A stretch of DNA of 64,000 nucleotides from Candidatus Poribacteria bacterium (GTDB lineage Bacteria; Poribacteria; WGA-4E; WGA-3G). The notes beneath the pieces are model-generated. The model worked only from the letters and a program-made list of their open reading frames with translations. It was not told the DNA's origin and ran no database searches. The stretch spans positions 2,562,856-2,626,855 of the forward strand of contig OY282374.1 in NCBI GenBank assembly GCA_958295815.1, written 5' to 3'. Position numbers and translations under genes: made by a program. Shown piece after piece: positions 8,300-16,086 of the stretch (position 1 is its first letter; each line of letters begins with the position of its first letter).

Positions 8300-9928
8300 A
8301 TGAAAAGATTTTTCACATTTCTCATTATTATCATCACGCTCAGTTGTTGGCAATCTATGCGAGCAGAAGGTTCACCCGGTCCGAAAATAGAGGGACCCTG
8401 GACGTGGATGATCGCATCAACTGGAGGTGAAGGTGGGGCAGCCGCTGCCGCTTCAGGGAAAGATTTTTTAGCGCGAGCCAGTGGAGGTGCGGTAACGGAG
8501 AGACACATTGCCAATAGCGGGGCAATAGTCGGAGATCCCGTCGGAAATCGGGTGTGGACTGCTGGAAAACTCGCACCAAAAGGAAACAACAACATCTCAG
8601 GGATGCTAAATAGAATCGGATTAGGAGGTAAGAGGGATAGGCACGTTGCGTATGGTAGTATTTCACTGAACAGCCCAAGGCAACAAAGAACAAGAATGCA
8701 TGTAGGGAGTGATGATGCCGTTAAGATATGGCTCAACGGTGCTTTGGTTCACAAAAAATATAGTAATCGAAGTGCCACTGATTATCAAGGATCTTTCACT
8801 GTAACCTTGAAAGCGGGAAAAAATAACTTGTTAGTCGCTGTTTATGATAACGTAGGCAACTGGAGTGGATTTTTCGGATTTGAAAACGATGCGTCATACA
8901 GTGTTATACCAGCGGATACTGTGCTTAGCATCTCCCCTTCACCGGTAACATCGCCTCCAATCGGGGAACGATTAACGTTTAACGTGAATATCGTTGGTGG
9001 TGAATCAGTAGCCGGCTATCAGGTAATAGTGCAGTTCGATCCAACCGCCCTCCGTTATGTTGAAACCAGCAAGGGGGATTATTTAGGTAGTGATGCATTT
9101 TTTGTGCCACAAGATATAGGTGGTGGTCACTTGGGGCTTGCTTTAACAGCGCTCACTGGCGTTAGCAGTGGAGATGGCACGCTTTCAACTATCACATTTG
9201 AGGTCTTGTCAATGAAAGCATCCACCTTAACTTTATCAGAGGCACGGATTTCCGACAGCCAAGGTAATACTTTCCGCCCGCATGTTAAGAGAGGAGAGGT
9301 ACTTGAACCACCCGATCTAAAAACGGATGTGAACGACGATGGGGTCGTCAACATTCAGGATTTAGTATGGGTTGCCATAGAGTTCGGTAAAACCGGACAG
9401 ATTTCTGCGGATGTCAACGATGACCGTGTTGTCAATATCGCGGATCTCGTTTTGGTTGCTGGAGATCTTGGCACGCGTGTTGGTGCGTCGCCCTTATATC
9501 CTGATGCTTTGGCGGTGTTTACTGTCTCAGAAGTTCGCGAGTGGCTATCGCAGGCATATCAGCTTAACAATATCAATGCTGACTATCAGAGAGGTATCTT
9601 GGTACTTGAACAACTCTTAGCGGCGTTGACACCTAAAGAGACAAGGCTATTGTCTAACTATCCCAATCCGTTCAATCCGGAGACGTGGATACCCTACCAG
9701 TTGGCGAAAGCAAGCGATGTTAAGATCACCATTTACGATACGCGAGGTGTTGTTGTTCGGAAGTTGGAGTTGGGATATCAACCTCCGGGTTACTACACCG
9801 AACGGAGCCGCGCAGCGTATTGGGATGGACGCAACAATGTCGGTGAACGTGTCGCAAGTGGTCTCTATTTCTATCAACTACAGGCGGATAACGTTTCACT
9901 CTTGCGAAAGATGCTTATTCTGAAGTAG
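8300..9928 (+). CDS. Secreted cohesin-plus-dockerin protein with type IX-like sorting tail
   Basis: The 542-residue protein has a signal peptide (residues 1-23), then a module at about 28-203 defined by GPKIEGPWTWMI, VGSDDAVKIWLNG and WSGFFGFE. That module recurs twice in each of the proteins at 12469 and 16087 and looks like a beta-sandwich binding domain of PA14 type. Residues about 207-330 resemble a cohesin (LTFNVNIVGG, GYQVIVQFDPTALRYV, LSTITFEV). Residues 343-391 are a dockerin with two calcium loops, DVNDDGVVNIQDL and DVNDDRVVNIADL. The last 93 residues are the sorting/FlgD-like tail ending LRKMLILK. Having a cohesin and a dockerin on one chain suggests an adaptor that could polymerise or join partners on the cell surface; the sulfatase downstream also has a dockerin. 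Confidence 0.82.
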   Translation: MKRFFTFLIIIITLSCWQSMRAEGSPGPKIEGPWTWMIASTGGEGGAAAAASGKDFLARASGGAVTERHIANSGAIVGDPVGNRVWTAGKLAPKGNNNISGMLNRIGLGGKRDRHVAYGSISLNSPRQQRTRMHVGSDDAVKIWLNGALVHKKYSNRSATDYQGSFTVTLKAGKNNLLVAVYDNVGNWSGFFGFENDASYSVIPADTVLSISPSPVTSPPIGERLTFNVNIVGGESVAGYQVIVQFDPTALRYVETSKGDYLGSDAFFVPQDIGGGHLGLALTALTGVSSGDGTLSTITFEVLSMKASTLTLSEARISDSQGNTFRPHVKRGEVLEPPDLKTDVNDDGVVNIQDLVWVAIEFGKTGQISADVNDDRVVNIADLVLVAGDLGTRVGASPLYPDALAVFTVSEVREWLSQAYQLNNINADYQRGILVLEQLLAALTPKETRLLSNYPNPFNPETWIPYQLAKASDVKITIYDTRGVVVRKLELGYQPPGYYTERSRAAYWDGRNNVGERVASGLYFYQLQADNVSLLRKMLILK

Positions 9929-10026
9929 TTAGCACTAACGGGCATTCAGCGAGAAACTCGAGTTTCGACTATAGGGAGGGTCGGGAATCGGAGTTCCCTC
10001 CTACAGCACTGAATTGCCCTGTAATA
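9925..10026 (+). repeat. Duplicated 3' flank, copy 1
   Basis: About 100 bases after the stop codon (from TAGTTAGCACTAACGGGCAT to TTGCCCTGTAAT) recur almost unchanged at 15282-15382 after another gene with the same C-terminal domain. Inside is the stem GGGAA-TCGGAG-TTCCC, followed by TCCTACAG, related to the other GG-rich hairpins of the window. The repeat continues upstream into the coding tail, so the duplicated unit spans the sorting domain and its 3' flank. Confidence 0.8.
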
Positions 10027-10038
10027 AAGGAATTTAAC

Positions 10039-10067
10039 TTGACTATTAGTGAAAAAAAACATATAAT
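10039..10067 (+). promoter_or_regulatory. Sigma-70-type promoter before the sulfatase gene
   Basis: TTGACT (10039-10044), 17 bases, TATAAT (10062-10067). The sequence around it is closely similar to the promoter at 15623-15652 (shared AAAAAAACATATAATTA), suggesting related control of the secreted-protein genes. Confidence 0.65.
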
Positions 10068-10220
10068 TAGTCATACCGGTTCATAATAATAATAATATTA
10101 AAATATAAATAATAAGAGCGAATTATGCTTATTTAACTTTCTATTATTTAGGTAAAATTTATTAATTAGGTTCGGTGCAGCAGAATCCATTAGCCATTCC
10201 AAAATAAGGATTATACCATA

Positions 10221-12350
10221 ATGCCCAAAGGACCAACGATACAACACAACGGACAATCTCTGGCTAAACGTCCTATTACCAGACGAGATTTCCTTTCCAC
10301 AAGCTTGAAAGCAAGCGCAGCCACCTTCACAACCGGACTCCTACCAAAACGAAATGCTAACGCCCAAGGACAATATAACGTTCTATTTATCACCGTAGAT
10401 GACCTGCGACCTATGCTTGGATGCTATGGGTATTCAGAGATGTACACGCCCAATATTGATAGAATCGCAGAGCGAGGAACAGTTTTTAAGAGTGCCTATT
10501 GTCAATATCCGCTCTGCAGCCCATCTCGAACTTCAATGATAACAGGACTACGTTCAGAAACAACAACTGTATCAAACAATTCAACAGATTTTCGATGGAT
10601 GCTGCCCGACGTAGTGACACTTCCTCAGCACTTCAAGAAATACGGCTATCATACAAAATCTGTGGGTAAAATTGCCCACCGTAATCGATTCCAAGATGAT
10701 GAACGTTCATGGAGTGCCCCCTCATGGAGACCAACGAAAGCATCTCTTAATACAGAGTCTACTCCGATTAATACAGAGTCTACTCTGTCTTGGCAGGCAC
10801 TTGACGTTGCAGATGATGCACTCAAGGATGGAATAACTGCAAAGCATGCAGCAAATATATTGCAGAAAATTCGAGACAAACATTTTTTTCTCGCTGTTGG
10901 CTTCTACAAACCGCATTTACCCTTCCATGTTCCAAAGAAGTATTACGAATTATACAATGGTGAGAACTTCAACCTTCCGCCCTCTTCAAGTCTGCCCGCC
11001 AGTCTGCCTAGCGTTGCCTCAACTATTGCTAATAGCGGATTAGAGTGGGTTAGACGTTATCAAGATGTTCCCCGTAACGGTATTATCTCGGATGAGAAAA
11101 CGTTAGAACTCATTCGGGCGTATGCTGCATCAGTAAGTTATATGGATGCACAAGTCGGACGGGTTTTAGACCAGTTAGATGCGAATAAGTTAACTGAAAA
11201 GACTGTCATTGTTTTTGTGGGAGACCACGGCTTTCATCTTGGGGAACATGGGAGATGGGGGAAAAATTCTCTTTTTGAGGTGTCCCTCCATTCACCATTG
11301 ATCGTCAGTGTCCCAGGGCAGACTTATCGTAGCGTTGAAACGGATGCTCTCACCGAACTCGTTGATATCTACCCAACACTGTGCGATGCTTGCCAACTTC
11401 CAATACCTTCGCAATTAGAAGGTCTGAGTCTGCTGCCTGTCATTGAGGAACCGAAGCGTCCATGGAAAACTGCTGCCTTCAGCCAACTTAAGTCAGCAAA
11501 TGTTATCGGAAATTCTATGCGTACAGAACAATACCGATACACCGAGTGGGGACACCATGGAAGCCAAGGACGGGAACTTTATGATTATTACACTGACCCA
11601 GATGAAACTGTCAATATAGCGGATCAGCCAGAAAATGTAATACTCGTTGCGAATCTGAGCAAACAGCTGCACGCTGGATGGCAAGCAGCGTTGCCAGATG
11701 TATCAAAAAATATTCCGGTCTCAACAACGTCACCGTGGGACATAAATGACGATCATGTTGTCGATATCCAAGATCTCCACTTGATTTCAAGCAACTTTGG
11801 TCTGAAGATTCGAACACATCCGAAAGTTGACGTGAACAGAGATGGTAACGTTGACCTCACCGACTTGTTGCTTGTTTCCGCGCATTTAGGTGTATCCAGT
11901 GGTCCTAACGCTCCACCAGCAGACTTCAATATCCGTCCAGAACATTTTGACCTTGTAGAAAAATGGCTCACAGAGGCACGCTTAGCAGATGATGGCTCTG
12001 ATGTTTTTCGACAGGGCATTACGAACTTAGAACACCTAATCAATACAGCCTCACCGGTAGAAACAATGCTCTTGCCTAACTATCCAAATCCTTTTAATCC
12101 AGAGACGTGGATACCGTATCAGTTGGCGAAAGCAAGCGATGTGCAGATGCTCATTTACGACACACGCGGCACTCTCGTTCGTCGTCTTGAATTAGGACAC
12201 CAATCGGCTAGTTATTACACAAGTAAGAGCCGTGCGGCATATTGGGACGGTCGTAATTCCTTGGGAGAACGCGTTGCCAGCGGCATTTATTTCTATCAGC
12301 TACAAGCAGGTAACCTTGTATCCTCACGGAAGATGCTTATCCTAAAGTAG
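10221..12350 (+). CDS. Secreted sulfatase with dockerin and type IX-like sorting tail
   Basis: The 709-residue protein is an alkaline-phosphatase-fold sulfatase of the iduronate-2-sulfatase/choline-sulfatase type. A Tat-like signal is seen at ITRRDFLSTSLKASAATF. The N-terminal metal pair is in TVDDLRP (Asp60, Asp61), the formylglycine motif is CSPSR (Cys99), and the distal metal residues are in GDHGFHLGEHGRWGK (from Asp335). Residues 506-557 form a two-loop dockerin (DINDDHVVDIQDL, DVNRDGNVDLTDL), and 617-709 the sorting tail. It probably removes sulfate from polysaccharides outside the cell and may be docked to a cohesin such as that at 8300. A small in-frame duplication, NTESTP-I-NTESTL, lies near residue 178. 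No sulfatase-maturing enzyme is in the window. Confidence 0.9.
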   Translation: MPKGPTIQHNGQSLAKRPITRRDFLSTSLKASAATFTTGLLPKRNANAQGQYNVLFITVDDLRPMLGCYGYSEMYTPNIDRIAERGTVFKSAYCQYPLCSPSRTSMITGLRSETTTVSNNSTDFRWMLPDVVTLPQHFKKYGYHTKSVGKIAHRNRFQDDERSWSAPSWRPTKASLNTESTPINTESTLSWQALDVADDALKDGITAKHAANILQKIRDKHFFLAVGFYKPHLPFHVPKKYYELYNGENFNLPPSSSLPASLPSVASTIANSGLEWVRRYQDVPRNGIISDEKTLELIRAYAASVSYMDAQVGRVLDQLDANKLTEKTVIVFVGDHGFHLGEHGRWGKNSLFEVSLHSPLIVSVPGQTYRSVETDALTELVDIYPTLCDACQLPIPSQLEGLSLLPVIEEPKRPWKTAAFSQLKSANVIGNSMRTEQYRYTEWGHHGSQGRELYDYYTDPDETVNIADQPENVILVANLSKQLHAGWQAALPDVSKNIPVSTTSPWDINDDHVVDIQDLHLISSNFGLKIRTHPKVDVNRDGNVDLTDLLLVSAHLGVSSGPNAPPADFNIRPEHFDLVEKWLTEARLADDGSDVFRQGITNLEHLINTASPVETMLLPNYPNPFNPETWIPYQLAKASDVQMLIYDTRGTLVRRLELGHQSASYYTSKSRAAYWDGRNSLGERVASGIYFYQLQAGNLVSSRKMLILK

Positions 12351-12468
12351 TGGGTAAACGCTCTGGTTCTTTTAACCTCTAGCACCTATATTAGGAAGGA
12401 CTTTGCGCGTATCCATCTTAATTTTAGAATACTCCAGTTTATTACAATGAAAGGAAACAATCGACACT

Positions 12469-15285
12469 ATGAAAAGATCTTTCACATATTTTTCACTGCT
12501 TTGTCTTACCCTTAGTTGTTTATTTAGCCTGGCAAACGCACAGTTCGCGAATGTCCCCGCGGAAGAAGCAGTAGTAGAAAGAGAAGTAATTGATTTTCTC
12601 TCAGCGGGTCCGAAAATAACAGGACCGTGGTTATGGATGATTGTCCCTACAGGTATGCACGCAGGTGTAGAAGCCGCAGCTTCAGGAAGAGATTATCTCT
12701 CAAGAGCCAGCGGGGGATCCATAAAAGAAAATCATATTGCCAAGAGGGGGGCAACTGAAGGTGCTCCTGTTGGAGACAAGGTATGGACTTGGGGTAAACT
12801 ACCTCCGTTTAGGAGTGATAACATCACATGGACAGTAAACAATATCGGTTTGGGAGACGGTGGCGACATAAATTACCATGTTGCTTACGGTTCAATCGCC
12901 TTAGAATCCCCTCGGAGACAAGAGACCACGATGTACGTTGGGAGTGATGATGCTGTAAAGGTCTGGCTCAATGGCAAGTTGGTTCACAACAAATCGATTG
13001 ACGGAGGTAATCTTGGCTACCAAGACTCTTTCCCTATCACCCTGAAAAAGGGCAAAAATGTCTTATTGGTTGCAGTTTACGAGAAATGGGGTATCTGGAG
13101 TGGCTTTTTCGGGTTTGAAATTGATGCAGAGTATACTCTCATTGTTCCTGAGGGTCCGAAAATTGAGGGACCGTGGGTATGGATGATTGTGCCGACAGGG
13201 GAAATTTCAGGCGCAGAAGCTGCGGCTTCAGGCAGAGATTATCTCGCAGAAACCAGCTTCGGAACCGTCAAAGAAAAGCAGATCGCCAAGCAAGGCGCGA
13301 CCGCTGGGGGCATAGTTGGAAACCAAGTATGGACTATAGGTAAACTCCCACCGACAGGCGAGGATAATATTAATGAGGCAGTGAATGCTATCGGTTTGGG
13401 AAACGGTGGCGACATAAATTACCATGTTGCTTATGGTTCGATCTCCTTGGAGTCCCCTCTGGAACAGAACACCACGATGTATGTTGGTAGTGATGATGCT
13501 GTTAAGGTCTGGCTCAACGGCGAGTTGGTTCACAATAATCACATTGCCCGAGGTGCCTTTGATTACCAAGACTCTTTCCCTATCAACCTGAAAAAGGGCA
13601 AAAATGTCTTATTGATTGCTGTTTACGAGTCGGTAGGTGCTTGGAGCGGATTTTTTGGGCTTGAAAGGATCGCTGAATATAACCTCATTGATCCCCCACC
13701 ACCCCGTGTTAGAGGTGTAATACCTGACTTCACGTTGGCTGCGCAAGTACGATCAACGTTGGGATTGGAGCCAAAAGTAGCCATCACAGCGGATGCACTG
13801 CGCAAACTAACAAAACTGATCGCTAATGATAGGGGCATTAAAAACCTGACGGGTCTTGAACATGCCACGCAATTAAGGTCATTATCTCTCACCGGTAATC
13901 GAATCAGCGATTTCAGTTCACTTGCCGGACTAAAGAAACTAAAAGTATTATCTGTTGGTAATAATAGGCTTCAAGGGACTGGTTCCCTTGTTACGCTCCT
14001 TAATAACAATCCGAACTTGAAACTGGATATAAGTGTCCCAACAGATGAACATCCCCCAATATATTGGCTAACCTCCGTTACTACTGACCACGCTGGAAGC
14101 CGTATCACCTCTCCTGTCAAGTTACAACGTTTGACGAGTATCTCAGACAATGTAGAAACCATTTGGGAAAGTAGTAGTCCAGTCATTGATAATTTGACGA
14201 GACTTTCTGTCGATACGAGGGCAGGCAAGTTGTACTGGATAGAAAAAATAGATGCGTCGCGCAGCGAAATCAAAAGAATCAATCTTGAAGGAGATCCAAA
14301 TGTCAAAACACTCGCAACGTTAAATAGTGTTCTCCATAGCATTGTCGTTGACCCGAAGGGGCGCAAACTTTATTGGACCAACTCACGCGGGAAAATCCAG
14401 CGTTCTAATCTCAGTGGGAAACACATTAAAACTCTTGTCCAAAACATCACTCCGGATGGCACCTTAGATATTACCTTAGATACAGAAGGGGGTAAGTTGT
14501 ACTGGACAGAAGGGCTTAGTATTCGGCGCGCAGACCTGAGCGGGGAAAACATTGAAAACGTTGTAACAGCCGTAAGTGACACTGGCACTGCACTTCTTGT
14601 GGGCAGTATCGCTATCGCTGGGCGTAAACTCTATTGGAACCAGCTGGAAGTTGACGCGACGAAGTATTCTAATGCTTTCAATAGCTGGGGAATACGCATT
14701 TTGCGTTCTGACCTTGATGGATCGAACAGAGAAGAACTCGTTGCTGATGGATCTGTCGGACTCAATTTTGTAGTAGATGTTGCCGGTGAGGCACTGTACT
14801 ACACTAATTTTCCCTTCAATTCGGGTTCACACATTTTTCGGACAGACCTTGATGGCTCAGAAGGTGAGATTGCTGTTCACTACACAGAGAACAATGGTCC
14901 ATCCACCATTGCCTTAGATATCCCGTTCACCGCCGTTGCAGCGGAACGTACGAACAACACACTTGCAGCAGCACCCCAAGTAGCAATGCCTGACCAGACC
15001 GGTCTGCTTTCCAATTATCCAAATCCGTTCAACCCTGAAACATGGATACCCTATCAGTTAGCGAAAGCAAGTGATGTGAAAATCACCATTTACGATACGC
15101 GCGGCGTTGTTGTTCGGAAGTTGGAGTTAGGGCATCAACCGCCAGGCTTCCACACCGAACGAAGTCGTGCAGCGTATTGGGACGGACGCAACAATGTCGG
15201 TGAACGTGTCGCAAGTGGTCTCTATTTCTATCAACTACAGGCAGATAACGTTTCGCTCTTGCGGAAGATGCTTATTCTAAAATAG
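12469..15285 (+). CDS. Secreted multidomain protein: two SDDAVKVWLNG modules, LRR, YWTD propeller, sorting tail
   Basis: The 938-residue protein has a signal peptide (to about residue 24, ANA-QF), two copies of the module also seen at 8300 (about 45-220 and 222-400; GPKI(T/E)GPW and VGSDDAVKVWLNG in each), and a short leucine-rich-repeat segment (LTGLEHATQLRSLSLTGNRI and following). Then comes an LDL-receptor-type propeller with repeats such as GKLYWIEK, GRKLYWTNSRGKIQRSNL and GGKLYWTEG. The last 90 residues are the type IX-like tail. All domains are binding folds, with no catalytic motif, so an adhesive or ligand-binding surface protein is most likely. It is a close paralogue of the protein at 16087, including the order of domains. 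Confidence 0.82.
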   Translation: MKRSFTYFSLLCLTLSCLFSLANAQFANVPAEEAVVEREVIDFLSAGPKITGPWLWMIVPTGMHAGVEAAASGRDYLSRASGGSIKENHIAKRGATEGAPVGDKVWTWGKLPPFRSDNITWTVNNIGLGDGGDINYHVAYGSIALESPRRQETTMYVGSDDAVKVWLNGKLVHNKSIDGGNLGYQDSFPITLKKGKNVLLVAVYEKWGIWSGFFGFEIDAEYTLIVPEGPKIEGPWVWMIVPTGEISGAEAAASGRDYLAETSFGTVKEKQIAKQGATAGGIVGNQVWTIGKLPPTGEDNINEAVNAIGLGNGGDINYHVAYGSISLESPLEQNTTMYVGSDDAVKVWLNGELVHNNHIARGAFDYQDSFPINLKKGKNVLLIAVYESVGAWSGFFGLERIAEYNLIDPPPPRVRGVIPDFTLAAQVRSTLGLEPKVAITADALRKLTKLIANDRGIKNLTGLEHATQLRSLSLTGNRISDFSSLAGLKKLKVLSVGNNRLQGTGSLVTLLNNNPNLKLDISVPTDEHPPIYWLTSVTTDHAGSRITSPVKLQRLTSISDNVETIWESSSPVIDNLTRLSVDTRAGKLYWIEKIDASRSEIKRINLEGDPNVKTLATLNSVLHSIVVDPKGRKLYWTNSRGKIQRSNLSGKHIKTLVQNITPDGTLDITLDTEGGKLYWTEGLSIRRADLSGENIENVVTAVSDTGTALLVGSIAIAGRKLYWNQLEVDATKYSNAFNSWGIRILRSDLDGSNREELVADGSVGLNFVVDVAGEALYYTNFPFNSGSHIFRTDLDGSEGEIAVHYTENNGPSTIALDIPFTAVAAERTNNTLAAAPQVAMPDQTGLLSNYPNPFNPETWIPYQLAKASDVKITIYDTRGVVVRKLELGHQPPGFHTERSRAAYWDGRNNVGERVASGLYFYQLQADNVSLLRKMLILK

Positions 15286-15382
15286 TTAGCACTAACGGGC
15301 ATTCAGCGAGAAATCCGAGTTTCGACTATAGAGAGGGTCGGGAATCGGAGTTCCCTCCTACAGTACTGAATTGCCCTGTAAT
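15282..15382 (+). repeat. Duplicated 3' flank, copy 2
   Basis: Nearly identical to 9925-10026, again starting at the stop codon of a gene with the sorting tail and including the GGGAA-TCGGAG-TTCCC hairpin. Confidence 0.8.
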
Positions 15383-15390
15383 ATCTGTTA

Positions 15391-15416
15391 GGCGAGGTCA
15401 TCGTGCCTCGCCTTTT
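15391..15416 (+). terminator. Rho-independent terminator
   Basis: GGCGAGG (15391-15397), eight-base loop, CCTCGCC (15406-15412), then TTTT. A near-identical terminator follows the paralogous gene at 19020. Confidence 0.8.
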
Positions 15417-15622
15417 CTATTCTCAGAATCGGATTATTCTCCGCATCATACGCCACAACCCTCGCATGCGCTTTTCTCAAGCAAACTTACCATTGAATTA
15501 TTTTATTGACCTAATTGGCAAATTATGGGTCTACACCTACATTTTTTGTTGAATTTGGTGCAGGTGAAATGCAGATAATCTACGTTTTATACAAATTTTG
15601 TATCTTGACTACAATATTTAAT

Positions 15623-15652
15623 TTGACTTTTAAGTGGAAAAAAACATATAAT
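15623..15652 (+). promoter_or_regulatory. Sigma-70-type promoter upstream of the sigma relic and 16087 gene
   Basis: TTGACT (15623-15628), 18 bases, TATAAT (15647-15652), closely similar to the promoter at 10039-10067. It would give a leader of over 400 bases that contains the sigma relic. Confidence 0.55.
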
Positions 15653-15964
15653 TATGCCGTTTTAACCCATTGAATTAAACCAGTTATATAAGTATATATA
15701 TTGGTTTAAAATGGTTTTAGGTGATTTTCGGAGGGAATCGCGGGGTAGAATCGGAATCGGAGATCCTTCTACAGTTGTAAATCATTGCCCAACACAATAT
15801 TTTTTTTCGTAATGTAACGTTTTACGAAAAAAATGTGTCTTTAATATTGTGGTAATATAATTGTGCGGACAGTATTTCATTGCACAAAGTCCGAGACTCC
15901 GTGCTTAATTTGATGTTTCAGTGGATATCAACGCAGCCGAATCTGTTCATGAGGAGGAAACTCC

Positions 15965-16048
15965 GTGGAGAGAGAAGACGATGTTCAATTGATTCATGAC
16001 GTTTTATCAGGCGACGACTCAGCATTCGACATTTTATGGTCACTATAG
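15965..16048 (+). pseudogene. Relic of an ECF sigma factor N-terminus (27 codons)
   Basis: GTG at 15965, preceded by a strong GAGGAGG site, opens a frame reading EREDDVQLIHDVLSGDDSAF and ending at TAG 16046-16048. It matches the N-terminus of the sigma-propeller fusion at 50193 in 15 of 21 residues (EDDVQLI, LSGDD and AF identical), then diverges and stops, so regions 2 and 4 are missing. I read it as the start of a deleted sigma gene left in front of the 16087 gene; a retained leader peptide is a less likely alternative. The intact translation signals suggest the loss is recent or the stub is useful. Confidence 0.75.
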
Positions 16049-16086
16049 CTAATTTTACTTACTAATGAAAGGAATGAAGTGAAAAT

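Larger units (their letters stand above)
15417..16086. other. Long AT-rich leader region before the 16087 gene
   Basis: This stretch holds the promoter at 15623-15652, a near-palindrome ATACAAATTTTGTAT at about 15590-15604, a GG-rich hairpin-like word family at 15731-15770 (AATCGGAATCGGAGATCC, then TTCTACAG) and the sigma-factor relic at 15965-16048. No intact gene is visible. Confidence 0.6.

Noticed and set aside
8257..8736. A 159-codon antisense frame over the start of the 8300 gene
   Set aside because: It covers the signal peptide and first module of a well-supported secreted protein and runs into its promoter.
15838..15870. Possible third sigma-54 site (TGGTAATATAATTGTG)
   Set aside because: The -12 GC and the CAC of the -24 box are missing; it is just AT-rich sequence.
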